A DNA stretch of 64,000 nt, taken from Pseudomonas sp. A34-9. Its GTDB lineage: Bacteria; Pseudomonadota; Gammaproteobacteria; Pseudomonadales; Pseudomonadaceae. How positions within the stretch are numbered: position 1 is the first letter of the stretch; each line of letters starts with the position of its first letter. Of this stretch, positions 48,349-56,556 are shown in pieces. Made by a program: the position numbers and the translations under genes. Below the pieces are notes generated by a model. It did no database searches and had not been told where the DNA came from. It worked only from the letters and a program-made list of their open reading frames with translations. Where the stretch lies: the NCBI RefSeq assembly GCF_029543085.1, contig NZ_CP119967.1:310001-374000 (forward strand). The letters are read 5' to 3'.

Positions 48349-49635
48349 ATGTTGAACAAGCGAATCAGTCTGATCGCACTGGGGATGTTGAGTGCTACTC
48401 AGGCCATGGCTAACGACCAAGCCGAGTCCAAGGGTTTTGTAGAAGACAGCAGCCTCAAAGTGCTGCTGCGCAATGCCTACATCAATCGTGATTACAAAAA
48501 CGGTAACGACGACAAATCCGAGTGGGGCCAAGCAGCCATCGGTACGTTCTCGTCCGGTTTCACCCAAGGCACCATCGGTGTCGGTGTTGACGCGTTCGGT
48601 CTGTACGCACTGAACCTGGAGCGCAGCGAAGATCGCAGCGGTGCCGGCGGCATCGACTTCTTCAAGCGTGGTGACAGCAATAAGCCAGCCAACGACCTGT
48701 CCAAGGGTGGCGCGGCAGTCAAATTCCGCCTGTCGAGCACCACGCTGACCTACGGTGATCAGATGCCGGCCCTGCCGGTGCTGAACTACGATAACTCGCG
48801 CCTGCTGCCAGAAAGCTACACCGGTACTTTGATCACTTCCAAAGAGATCAAAGGCCTGGAACTGAACGCCGGTCGTTTCACCGCGGAATCGCGCAAGAGC
48901 GCTGAAGGCCGTGACAGTGGTGGTCTGAAGTCGATCAATGTACTGGGCGGTAGCTACCAGTTCACCGAACACTTCAAGGGCGCGCTGTACGCATCCGACG
49001 TTGAAGACGTGCTGAAGAAGCAATACGTGAACGCCAACTATGTGTTGCCGTTCAACAAGGATCAGTCGCTGACCCTGGACTTCAACGGCTACCGCACCAA
49101 GCTGGACAACTCTTATGTCCGCGAAAGCGGTGCTACCGGTGACGACAACAAGATCTGGAGCCTGGCAGCGACGTTCGCCACTGGCCCGCACTCGTTTACC
49201 GTGGCGCATCAGCGTTCCACTGGCGACAGCAACCTGGGCTATGCCTACGGTGGCTACCAGAAAGAACAGGGTCGTGTCGGCGACGGTGGCAACACCATCT
49301 ACCTGGCCAACTCCTACTGGTCCGACTTCAACGCCGAAGACGAACGCAGCTGGCAGCTGGGCTACGGCCTGGATTTCGGCGCCTTCGGTGTACCGGGTCT
49401 GAGCTACAACTTCGCTTACGTGCGTGGCGACAACATCACCACCTCCACCAGCGAAGGCGGCACCGAGCGCGAGATCTTCAACCAGTTCAAATACGTCGTG
49501 CAGTCTGGCCCGGCCAAAGATCTGAGCGTGAAATTGCGCAGCTCGATCCTGCGTGTTTCGCAGAAATCCAGCGAGTACAACGTCAGCGGTAACGAACTGC
49601 GTGTGTTCGTGGATTACCCGATCAACATCTTCTGA
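48349..49635 (+). CDS. OprD-family outer-membrane porin
   Basis: 428-aa OprD-type 18-stranded porin. Signal peptide MLNKRISLIALGMLSATQAMA (1-21), then FVEDSSLKVLLRNAYINRDYKNG. The GVGVDAFGLYALNLERS, LTYGDQMPALPVLNYDNSRLLPESY and TGTLITSKEIKGLELNAGRF blocks are family signatures, and it ends RVFVDYPINIF with a terminal Phe. OprD-family members take up basic amino acids, peptides or aromatic acids; which one cannot be told from sequence. AAGGAAAAC precedes the ATG. An open frame extends in phase upstream to 48148, but this crosses the terminator and is not coding. Confidence 0.9.
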   Translation: MLNKRISLIALGMLSATQAMANDQAESKGFVEDSSLKVLLRNAYINRDYKNGNDDKSEWGQAAIGTFSSGFTQGTIGVGVDAFGLYALNLERSEDRSGAGGIDFFKRGDSNKPANDLSKGGAAVKFRLSSTTLTYGDQMPALPVLNYDNSRLLPESYTGTLITSKEIKGLELNAGRFTAESRKSAEGRDSGGLKSINVLGGSYQFTEHFKGALYASDVEDVLKKQYVNANYVLPFNKDQSLTLDFNGYRTKLDNSYVRESGATGDDNKIWSLAATFATGPHSFTVAHQRSTGDSNLGYAYGGYQKEQGRVGDGGNTIYLANSYWSDFNAEDERSWQLGYGLDFGAFGVPGLSYNFAYVRGDNITTSTSEGGTEREIFNQFKYVVQSGPAKDLSVKLRSSILRVSQKSSEYNVSGNELRVFVDYPINIF

Positions 49636-49662
49636 TGCCTGATCAAGTGTAAGAAACATGAG

Positions 49663-49692
49663 AAAAACCCCGACTGGTTCGGGGTTTTTTTT
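49663..49692 (+). terminator. Terminator after the OprD-type gene
   Basis: AAAAACCCC-(GACTGGTTC)-GGGGTTTTTTTT. Confidence 0.92.
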
Positions 49693-49867
49693 CGACGGTT
49701 TTTCGATGAAAACCGGAAAAAACCCGTGTTTCTGTCATGTAAAAGTTGTTTTCAGGTCGCTGCAAATGCCGTTTCAAACAGGGCTTTAAATGCCTGAAAT
49801 TCTTTCTCATGGACGCAAATTCTCCACCTAATAGATTAGGCCGCTCAACGCAGCGGAGAATTTGGTA

Positions 49868-50614
49868 ATGATCGTTTTGAACAGAGAAGTGGGCGAATCG
49901 CTACGGCGCGACAAATATGTCAACGTCCAGGGTGGTGACTTCAATCTCTACGGTCATTTTGCCGACTTCGTCAGACTGACCAAAAGTTGGGAAAACATGG
50001 AGCCTGACAGTTACTACGGTCAGGCCGAAGCCGGCATGCGTTACCGTCGTTACAGCGACTTCGAGTACAACCCCAAGACTCGCGAACTGAAGCAACTCGA
50101 GCATCGCGCCTACGTGCAGTCGAAAGAGAACAACGCCTATGTCGGCGGCCTGGTACGGCACTTCCAGGACTTCTCCGATGAAGTGATTACTTCGCCGGTG
50201 ATGCGCAGCCTGATCGACACCGATTTCGAAGTGTACAAAAGCGTGCTGCCGGAAGAGCTGCACGATGAAATCTGGCAGTGCCAGATCCATCAGATCCGCA
50301 TCGAGATCAAACCCGGCAAACAACTGGAAATTACTCCGGAAGGCATTCACTGCGATGGCTATCCGTTCAGCGGCGTGCACTTCTGGGGCCGCAACAACGT
50401 TGAGGGGGCGGAGAGTCGTCTGTACGACATCCACGAGCATCAACTGGCGTCGACCACTTACCAGGAGATTCTCGACACTACTTACTTCCTCGACCGTGAC
50501 ATGCGCCACTACGTGACGCCTGCGCGCAACACGCACACCCATGCCATGGCGTACCGGCAGATTCTGGCGATTTCCTTCTCGCGGCCCGGGACCGCTTTCG
50601 ACATTGTTCGCTAA
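49868..50614 (+). CDS. 2OG-Fe dioxygenase family protein
   Basis: 248 aa. GGAG lies 9 nt before the ATG at 49868. The EGIHCDGYPFSGVHFWGRNNVEGAESRLYD segment (about residues 160-190) carries HxD iron ligands typical of the PF10014 2OG-Fe dioxygenases, whose known member hydroxylates L-isoleucine. The distal His is likely in RNTHTHAMAYRQILAISFSR near the C-terminus. Substrate unknown. A GNAT gene overlaps its end and AzlCD branched-chain amino acid exporters follow, so a link to amino acid modification or export is plausible. Confidence 0.75.
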   Translation: MIVLNREVGESLRRDKYVNVQGGDFNLYGHFADFVRLTKSWENMEPDSYYGQAEAGMRYRRYSDFEYNPKTRELKQLEHRAYVQSKENNAYVGGLVRHFQDFSDEVITSPVMRSLIDTDFEVYKSVLPEELHDEIWQCQIHQIRIEIKPGKQLEITPEGIHCDGYPFSGVHFWGRNNVEGAESRLYDIHEHQLASTTYQEILDTTYFLDRDMRHYVTPARNTHTHAMAYRQILAISFSRPGTAFDIVR

Positions 50615-51071
50615 TCAGATCACCCCAATCGACGGCGTCGAGTGCTCGACGCCGGTGGTGCTGCGACGCGCCACGGCCAAGGATGCGCAGCGCATGGAGC
50701 GCTTCTTCCGGCAGTTCGACGAAGTGTCCTTCTGCGAATGGCAGGACGCCAAGTGCCTGCGCGGCGTGCTGATCCAGAAAACCACCACGGCCTATCTCGC
50801 CTTCGACATCGCCGGCGAAATCGTCGGCGCGGTGTTGGGCGGCATGCTCGGCAGTCGCGGCACCATCAATCATCTGGCCGTCAGCCCGCGCTATCGCAGC
50901 CAGGGCGTCGGTCAACGGCTGGTTGAAGCGGCGTCTTCCGATATGAAACGGGTCGGTGTGTTGCGGATGTTTCTGTTCGTCGACGATGCTAACCTCGCGG
51001 GCAAGCGTTTTTGGGCTGCCCAGGGTTTTTGCGAACCTCATGGCGAACGGACATTTGAGAGGGATCTATGA
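50604..51071 (+). CDS. GNAT-family N-acetyltransferase
   Basis: 155 aa from a TTG at 50604 that overlaps the end of the dioxygenase gene by 11 bp; no good ribosome-binding site is seen and the start is uncertain. The GNAT core is clear: VLRRATAKDAQRMERFFRQFD at the start, AYLAFDIAGEIVGAVLGG (beta4) and the acetyl-CoA loop HLAVSPRYRSQGVGQRLVEAAS. The substrate is unknown. The tight coupling to the dioxygenase and to azlC (4-bp overlap) makes a four-gene operon. Confidence 0.78.
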   Translation: MFANQITPIDGVECSTPVVLRRATAKDAQRMERFFRQFDEVSFCEWQDAKCLRGVLIQKTTTAYLAFDIAGEIVGAVLGGMLGSRGTINHLAVSPRYRSQGVGQRLVEAASSDMKRVGVLRMFLFVDDANLAGKRFWAAQGFCEPHGERTFERDL

Positions 51072-51784
51072 ATGAAACGTCCGGCAGTGCGCCGCTGATG
51101 GCTGCCCATCAGCCATCGCGCACGTTTGCCGAAGCCAGCCCGGTCGTCGCCGGCTACTTCACGGTGTCATTCGTGTTCGGGCTGATGGCGGTCAACGCCG
51201 GGCTACCGATGTGGCTGCCGGTGGCGATGTGCTTGTTTGTGTATGCGGGTGCTTCGCAATTCGCCGCGCTGGCGCTGATCTCCAGCGGCGCGTCGCTGAC
51301 CACCATTGTGCTGACCACGTTCCTGATCAACGCGCGGCACATGCTGATGTCGGTGTACATGGCCAAGGCCCTGCGTGCGCTCGGTTTGAGTCGCATGGAG
51401 CGCTGGGCTTACGCCGGTGGCCTGACTGACGAATCCTTCGCTTTCCACAGTGTGAAACTCGGTACCGGCGCGCCGGTCAACGTGCGCTATCTGATCGGCT
51501 TCAACCTGTTCTGTCACACCTCGTGGGTGCTCGGCGGTTTGCTCGGCGCGGTCTGCGCGCAATATGCCGCGCACCTGATCAAATATCAGCTCGACTACGC
51601 ACTGACGGCGATGATGCTCTACGTGCTGGTGTCGCTGTGCAACACCCGCAACAAACTCATCGCGGCCGCCGCTGCCGTGCTGTGCATGGGCGCGCTGAGC
51701 CTGGTCGGCAGCTCGCCGTTCAATGTATTCATCGCCACGTTTGTGGGCTGCGGAGTGGGTGTATGCCTGACCAAACGTTCCTGA
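51068..51784 (+). CDS. azlC: Branched-chain amino acid exporter subunit AzlC
   Basis: 238-aa membrane protein. VVAGYFTVSFVFGLMAVNAGL, MCLFVYAGASQFAALALI and LTTFLINARHMLMSVYMAKAL are AzlC signatures; about 6-7 membrane segments. It pairs with the small AzlD to export branched-chain or related amino acids. It starts within the end of the GNAT gene and ends 22 bp inside azlD. Confidence 0.88.
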   Translation: MNETSGSAPLMAAHQPSRTFAEASPVVAGYFTVSFVFGLMAVNAGLPMWLPVAMCLFVYAGASQFAALALISSGASLTTIVLTTFLINARHMLMSVYMAKALRALGLSRMERWAYAGGLTDESFAFHSVKLGTGAPVNVRYLIGFNLFCHTSWVLGGLLGAVCAQYAAHLIKYQLDYALTAMMLYVLVSLCNTRNKLIAAAAAVLCMGALSLVGSSPFNVFIATFVGCGVGVCLTKRS

Positions 51785-52080
51785 TCCTGGCGGTGGCGCT
51801 GATGATGGCCGTGACCTTCCTGCCACGCGCGCTGCCACTGCAAGTCAACACCGAGCACTGGCCGCCGTTTATTGCGCGGGCGCTAGAGTACCTGCCGGTG
51901 GCGATCGTCGCTGCGATCAGCCTGACACCCTTGTTGATCAAGGATCAGCACATACAGCTCGATCGCCCGGAATTTTATGCCGCGATTCCGACGTTATTAT
52001 GTGCGTATTTCAGCAAAAACCTCTTTCTCAGTGTGGCGGTTGGGACGGCTGCGTACATTGCGCTCGGCTCGTTCATGTAG
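51763..52080 (+). CDS. azlD: AzlD-family transport subunit
   Basis: 105-aa hydrophobic protein with three or four membrane helices (MPDQTFLILAVALMMAVTFL, then PPFIARALEYLPVAIVAAIS). The ATG at 51763 is preceded by GGAG. It overlaps azlC by 22 bp, as usual for this pair. Its last 84 bp overlap the convergent LysR gene. Confidence 0.88.
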   Translation: MPDQTFLILAVALMMAVTFLPRALPLQVNTEHWPPFIARALEYLPVAIVAAISLTPLLIKDQHIQLDRPEFYAAIPTLLCAYFSKNLFLSVAVGTAAYIALGSFM

Positions 52081-52923
52081 TGGCAGATCAACCACGTCGT
52101 TGAGGGCCTGGCCCGACAGGTTCGGGTTGTTCACCGCCAGACGCACTTCGAGGAAATCCTCGAAACCGGGGAAAATCGTCAGGCCGTTCTTCTGCGCGGC
52201 CTCGCGAGAGACCATACCGACCGCGTCCATCTGTGTGATCAGCGACAGCGTCAGGGTTTCGCTGCAGGAGTAGACCATGCGCTGACCGTTCTCGTGATTA
52301 CCCAGCCCGGCATCGAGAAAACGCAGGAAGCTGTGGGAATACGGACAATCTTCCGCAGGGCGCACCTGAAACTTGTTGCCCAGTAACGTCAGTGGATCGT
52401 TTTCCTGCCCGCAATGAGCACCGACCACCTGCACCTGCACCTCCGGCAGGACAATACTCGGCAAACCGGGACGCTGTGGCCCGATCAGCACCGCGAGGTC
52501 AAAGTCCTCATTCTTCAGCTTGCTGAGGTTTTCCATCGACTCGGCGTAGCTGAATTCCATCTGATAATCGGGAAACACCTCGATCAGGCGTCCGATCATT
52601 CGCCGGTTGAAGTCAGACGACAACGTGTTGTTCAACGCGACCTTCAATGTGCGCTGGCCCGGCACCTTGAGCGCCTCGACCTTTTCTTCCATCTGTCGCG
52701 TGGCAATCAGCACTTTGTCCATGTAGGGCGTCAGCTCGGTGCCTTGCGGCGTCAGCGTCAGACCCTTGTTGGAACGACGAAACAAGCGGAAACCGAACTG
52801 CTCTTCGACCTTGTTCAACTGCGCGGCCAAGGCCTGCACAGTCAGGCACGAATGCTCGGCTGCGGCCGACAACGAGCCGGTCTGCACGATGCGCATGAGG
52901 TTGCGTAAGGTTCTGCTATCCAT
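51997..52923 (-). CDS. LysR-family regulator
   Basis: 308 aa. The winged HTH MDSRTLRNLMRIVQTGSLSA then AAEHSCLTVQALAAQLNKVEEQ is at the N-terminus; the effector domain follows (LKVALNNTLSSDFNRRM). The last ~28 residues, Arg-rich (ERAERNVRSRPNRHTEKEV), are read antisense through the 3' end of azlD and look like a run-on past the original end of the domain. It faces the dioxygenase-GNAT-azlCD operon from the far side, so control of that operon is possible but not shown. Confidence 0.85.
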   Translation of the reverse strand: MDSRTLRNLMRIVQTGSLSAAAEHSCLTVQALAAQLNKVEEQFGFRLFRRSNKGLTLTPQGTELTPYMDKVLIATRQMEEKVEALKVPGQRTLKVALNNTLSSDFNRRMIGRLIEVFPDYQMEFSYAESMENLSKLKNEDFDLAVLIGPQRPGLPSIVLPEVQVQVVGAHCGQENDPLTLLGNKFQVRPAEDCPYSHSFLRFLDAGLGNHENGQRMVYSCSETLTLSLITQMDAVGMVSREAAQKNGLTIFPGFEDFLEVRLAVNNPNLSGQALNDVVDLPLHERAERNVRSRPNRHTEKEVFAEIRT

Positions 52924-53256
52924 GGGTAATGCCCTCTGAAGTGGGCTGGGTATTGTTGTTTACGAGACTGCCGGTCAGGCGCCATATGCTGGCTATATTC
53001 CTGTACCTGAGCATAGTTGTCGCGGGTTTAGTAGCGAATTGATGTCCCCGCCGATGGCTGGAGGCTGACACAGGATCGGGGTTTTTGGTGACTTGGGGGT
53101 GATGGGGGTCAAAAAATACGCACGGGAAATAACAATTTTCGGCGTTTTTAACATTCTTGTCTGGGGAACGATCCTGTTCGCTAGCGGATTAACAGAAAAC
53201 AAATATCCGTATCTGTACTAGGCTTGCAAGCATGTCACTCAGCAATGGAGGCGGCC
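52924..53256. promoter_or_regulatory. Divergent LysR / RES-Xre promoter region
   Basis: 333 bp without a gene. The stretch 53080-53230 is AT-rich and contains the short inverted repeat GAAC-GATCCT-GTTC (53166-53179), a possible operator of the Xre antitoxin. GGAGGC directly before the ATG at 53257 is a near-ideal ribosome-binding site. Confidence 0.45.
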
Positions 53257-53667
53257 ATGCCTACCTCATCCCCAGCCCTCACCCCGCGTGAGCAACTCGA
53301 CGTCCCCGAAGCCGGGCGCGTTGCGTTGAAGTTCTTCTTCAACCTCATGGAACGCTGGGGCTGCAACGCCGAGCAGCAGCGCACTTTGCTGGGTGGCGTC
53401 GGCAACACCACGTTCTACAAGTACAAACACCTGCCGCCGAACATTCGTCTGCCACACGACACGCTGGAGCGTATCTCGTACCTGATGGGCATTCACAAGG
53501 CGTTGAGCATCATCTTCAGCAACAGTCGCGAGCGCGCCTACACGTGGGTCAGCAGTCCAAACACCGCTGCGCCATTCAATGGCCGAACGGCGCTGGATTA
53601 CATGCTGGCGGGGAGGGTGGTCGACATCGCCGACGTGCGCCGCTACCTCGACGGGGTGCGCGGTTGA
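53257..53667 (+). CDS. Xre/MbcA/ParS-type antitoxin
   Basis: 136 aa from the ATG at 53257. The frame extends to 53224, but the GGAGGC site lies inside that extension. It has an N-terminal helical region with an HTH (NLMERWGCNAEQQRTLLGGV then TFYKYKHLPPNIRLPHDTLE) and the C-terminal toxin-binding DUF2384 domain (KALSIIFSNSRERAYTWVSS, PNTAAPFNGRTALDYMLAG). It neutralises the RES toxin encoded next. TTG-TGA overlap couples the two. Such antitoxins usually repress their own operon. Confidence 0.87.
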   Translation: MPTSSPALTPREQLDVPEAGRVALKFFFNLMERWGCNAEQQRTLLGGVGNTTFYKYKHLPPNIRLPHDTLERISYLMGIHKALSIIFSNSRERAYTWVSSPNTAAPFNGRTALDYMLAGRVVDIADVRRYLDGVRG

Positions 53668-54344
53668 AAGCTCCGCCGCTGGCCGAGCCGCAATGGCCCA
53701 AGGCCTACCGGATCGTCAACAGCAGCTTCCCGCCGATTGCGCTGTTCGAGGATGTGCTTGACCCCGAAGACTTGGAAGTCGCCTACGCGCTGGAAGCGCT
53801 GACCAATGATCGCCTGATCGAACAGGCCGGCGTCCTCGCCCGGGTGCGTCCCGAAGATCGACTCTCCGGCCCCGGTTCCACCCCGGTGATGGCGGCGTTC
53901 ACCCACATTGGCAAAAGCAGCCGCTTCACCGATGGCACCTTCGGCGTCTACTACGCCGCCAGCAGCCAGGCCGCCGCCATCGCCGAAACCTGCTATCACC
54001 AGGAACGTTTCCTCGCCGCCACCAATGAAGGGGATCTTGAGTTGACCATGCGTACCTACGTCAATCGCGTGGTTAGGCCGCTGCACGATGTTCGTCACGA
54101 CTTTCCGGATTTGCATCAACCCGATCCAGATGCCTATGGCCCGTCCCAGGTGTTTGCCCGACAACTGCGCGAGTCTGAGTCCTGGGGCCTGCTTTACAAC
54201 AGCGTCCGCCTGCCGGGCCATGAATGCGTTGCCGCGTTTCGCCCGCCAGCGGTGTCAATTCCGAAGCAGGGCAAGCATCTGCGCTATGTGTGGAGTGCGA
54301 GCCAGTGCAGGATTTCGTATGTGTTTGAGATTAGTCAGGTGTGA
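53664..54344 (+). CDS. RES-domain toxin (ParT/MbcT-type)
   Basis: 226 aa from a TTG overlapping the antitoxin stop (TTGA). The RES domain has the Arg of AYRIVNSSFPPIALFED, FGVYYAASSQAAAIAETCYH (Tyr and Glu) and the C-terminal Arg/Ser region ESWGLLYNSVRLPGHECVAA. Characterised members break down NAD+ or ADP-ribosylate Prs. The weak TTG start should keep toxin levels below antitoxin. Intact, so presumably functional. Confidence 0.88.
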   Translation: MKAPPLAEPQWPKAYRIVNSSFPPIALFEDVLDPEDLEVAYALEALTNDRLIEQAGVLARVRPEDRLSGPGSTPVMAAFTHIGKSSRFTDGTFGVYYAASSQAAAIAETCYHQERFLAATNEGDLELTMRTYVNRVVRPLHDVRHDFPDLHQPDPDAYGPSQVFARQLRESESWGLLYNSVRLPGHECVAAFRPPAVSIPKQGKHLRYVWSASQCRISYVFEISQV

Positions 54345-54349
54345 ATCGC

Positions 54350-54377
54350 AAAAAGCCCTCGCATCAACGAGGGCTTC
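54350..54377. terminator. Bidirectional hairpin between RES toxin and DUF3077-like gene
   Basis: AAAGCCCTCG-CATCAA-CGAGGGCTT: a 9-bp stem with few T residues on the + side but an A-rich 5' flank that becomes a T-tract for the minus-strand gene ending at 54394. Confidence 0.6.
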
Positions 54378-54393
54378 ATGTGGGTGATTACAT

Positions 54394-54669
54394 CTACGGC
54401 TTGTCCGGCGGCGCATCCATCACTTTCACGACATCATCGATCAACGCCTTGCTTAACTCCTGCAGATACTGGGAGGCGTAAGCGTGAAGGTCAGGATCGC
54501 GAGAGACTGTGGAATCTGCAGTCAGTAGCTTCGAGATGTGAAGCAAGTGTGAGGCGTGCGAGAGGGCGGCGATCACTGGAACACCACGATTGGTGCGGAA
54601 CAGCGCTTGATTGGCCTGGAAGGAAAAGTGCGTGAGGCCTGGGGTTTTCAAATCGAGGTAGTGGGTCAT
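54394..54669 (-). CDS. Small DUF3077-like protein
   Basis: 91 aa. The LFRTNRGVPVIAALSHASHLLHISKLL segment (residues ~23-49) is typical of the Pseudomonas DUF3077 small proteins. The function is unknown. GGTGAAG lies 4 nt before the ATG. A structured leader with the same two hairpins as in front of the 20687 gene occurs about 200-330 nt upstream. Confidence 0.7.
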   Translation of the reverse strand: MTHYLDLKTPGLTHFSFQANQALFRTNRGVPVIAALSHASHLLHISKLLTADSTVSRDPDLHAYASQYLQELSKALIDDVVKVMDAPPDKP

Positions 54670-54849
54670 TTCGCTTCACCTGCCGTGGTTAAGGAAGTGG
54701 AGTGAGGTGACTGGTGCCACTGCGAGGCGGATTACGGATGGATCATTGGCATTCATTTGCGAACTCCCTGTATCAAATGAGAGCCGCCATTTTCGTTCTC
54801 AGGCGAAAGGGTGGCAGCTATGCGCAGGCTGAGAAACCGGAGATACAGG

Positions 54850-54998
54850 AACCCGGCAGACCCGAAGGTCTCCCACGCACAGCCGCCATTACACGTGAAT
54901 GCGGGCACAAAAAGGCGCCGGCATTCGTGGGGTGGGGCGCTGGTGCGCCTGCATCTTACGCGGGTTCTCAGGCCCGGTCGCTGAATTGGCAGCGACGA
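54850..54998 (-). ncRNA. Conserved structured leader (copy B) of the DUF3077-like gene
   Basis: Minus-strand hairpins: GTCGCTG-CCAATT-CAGCGAC (54977-54996, perfect 7 bp) and AGACC-UUCG-GGUCU (54858-54871). The GCCGG right after the tetraloop hairpin (54853-54857) can pair with CCGGC at 54917-54921. Compared with copy A, the UUCG stem has a compensatory C-G to G-C change. The downstream gene starts about 180 nt after the tetraloop hairpin. A reading frame with CAWETFGSAGF also runs through. Confidence 0.55.
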
Positions 54999-55129
54999 GC
55001 TGAACGGTAGCTTTGCGAGGGGCGAATGAGCAACGGTGGCTAATGGTAGCTTCTCGTTACAACAGATTTCACAGCGCTTAACGCCATGCATACCGTCGAT
55101 CTTTACCCATAAGCGTTTATGGTTTTTTT

Positions 55130-55146
55130 ATACGGCGTAGCCGTAT
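55130..55146. promoter_or_regulatory. Perfect inverted repeat ATACGGC-GTA-GCCGTAT
   Basis: A 7-bp inverted repeat about 105 bp upstream of the truncated antitoxin gene. This arrangement is typical of toxin-antitoxin operators. It is not a terminator: the T-rich tract precedes it on the + strand. Confidence 0.45.
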
Positions 55147-55252
55147 GGTGCGCTTTTTGAAGGCTCGATTCGGTTGTACATTGCTTACATCAAGGCAAGG
55201 CTCGATAGCTTGCCTGTAACCTTTCTTAATAAATTGAAAGAAGAAATCAGCG

Positions 55253-55486
55253 ATGGTCGATGAACTGGAGCAATTCCAGCAGGACTTGCTGGAATCTGTA
55301 TGTCAGATGAAGGCCGGAAAGGCCGCGCGCTTAAGACAGGTGCCGCTCTCTATGGCAGCGGAAGCACGTGCCAAAGTGGGCGTTTCTCAAAGTGCGTTAA
55401 GGCTCGAGACATTCAGAGTTCTGCGGTTTTGTCTGAAATTATCCACCGTTGGCAATCTGTGGTTTACGCACCATATTTTGGCTTAG
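55253..55486 (+). pseudogene. Truncated HTH-antitoxin (HigA/NadS-like) remnant
   Basis: The N-terminal 47 residues (MVDELEQFQQDLLESVCQMK, then AAEARAKVGVSQSAL) resemble HigA/NadS-type antitoxins up to the first half of the HTH. The sequence after SQSAL shows no HTH continuation in any frame, so the DNA-recognition helix and C-terminus are lost. An in-frame run-out ends at 55486. A short open frame just upstream ends TGA inside the ATGGTCGATGA start overlap and could be the tail of a lost partner (ending LKEEISDGR), but I cannot name it. Confidence 0.55.
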
Positions 55487-55550
55487 GCAAGCGTTTGCTC
55501 CTGACATTTCCCCGGGTGCAATGGCAAAAAAACAAGACTTCTGGCTTCCC

Positions 55551-56540
55551 TTACTCCAAACACCATTGCGATTGCCGTTTCCAGTCATCTGGAAATCCCA
55601 TGAGTTTCAAATCACCCGGCTCCCTCTGGTCCATCATTTCAGCCAATTGAAATTTCCAATGGCTATCTGGACTGATCAAATCGGTTAGATACGCCAGCAT
55701 CGTCAGAACTATATATAGCCGCTGCTTGGGCTGAGGCCGGTCATCAGGCGCATTCCGGATGACCCATTCTTTAGGTAAGGATGGTCGAATCGAGAGCTCT
55801 CGGTTCCATAGTCGTGAGTGGTGAGCGCAGCAGTTTCGAATGAAGGTCAGAGTGTGGAGCCAAGAGGCCAGTACTTCGAAGGGGAGATTGAATCTGCTCG
55901 CGATCGCTTTCTTGTCGACGCTTTTGCCTATGGCATTGAACAGGGTGGACACCGTTCCAAGGCTAAGTTCTTCCAGAACGGCCCACGCGGGCGGCAACTC
56001 GGGATGGGAATAGGTTGATCCGTAGAATCGAAAATAGTTATCGCGCATGCGATTTTCAATTCGCTGCTGCTGGACCTGATCTGCTCTGCTGCTCTTTTTT
56101 ATACGGTCAATCTCACGTCCAAGTTTGTTGCGCTCCTTGCTCAGTTGATCGCGCAGGGGCCGCAATAAATCAGAATGTGAATATGACGAGGAGAAGATTG
56201 ACGCCTCAGCTATCCAGTCAGGCCCGTACTTAGGGCACATGTGATTGCTGATAGTCGCTCGTATGGCGACTTCGACACGTTCGATAGCATCCATGGTAAT
56301 GCGTCGCAACGAACAGTCGAAACGATAGATGTCGACGACTGCTTTTAGAGTGCTACCAGGCTTGAAGGTGTGTTCAGGGTTTGTTTCCTGGAAAGGGCGC
56401 ATGTAGGGGCTCAGGCGAAACAGCGTGACCACTTCTAGGAAGCGCATGGCGCGGTCGTCGTTTGCGACTTGCAGGCCTCGTTGCTTTAGCAGTTCCAATT
56501 GCTGTTCTACGCTGAGAGCCGGCTTGTCGAATGGCCTCAT
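55551..56540 (-). CDS. Abi_2 / AbiD-AbiF-type abortive infection protein
   Basis: 329 aa from the ATG at 56540, which has CGGAG 9 nt upstream. Abi_2 family features: a conserved N-terminal RPFDKPALSVEQQLELLKQRG (2-22), the ERVEVAIRATISNH helix (87-100), and RNCCAHHSRLWN at 235-246 with the Rx4H HEPN-like RNase motif. The gene runs on its own strand, convergent with the truncated antitoxin, and is separated from its strong promoter by a ~60-nt terminator-ended RNA. It is probably a phage-defence ribonuclease; which RNA it cuts is unknown. Confidence 0.8.
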   Translation of the reverse strand: MRPFDKPALSVEQQLELLKQRGLQVANDDRAMRFLEVVTLFRLSPYMRPFQETNPEHTFKPGSTLKAVVDIYRFDCSLRRITMDAIERVEVAIRATISNHMCPKYGPDWIAEASIFSSSYSHSDLLRPLRDQLSKERNKLGREIDRIKKSSRADQVQQQRIENRMRDNYFRFYGSTYSHPELPPAWAVLEELSLGTVSTLFNAIGKSVDKKAIASRFNLPFEVLASWLHTLTFIRNCCAHHSRLWNRELSIRPSLPKEWVIRNAPDDRPQPKQRLYIVLTMLAYLTDLISPDSHWKFQLAEMMDQREPGDLKLMGFPDDWKRQSQWCLE

Positions 56541-56556
56541 GTAGTTTTCTCCGGGC

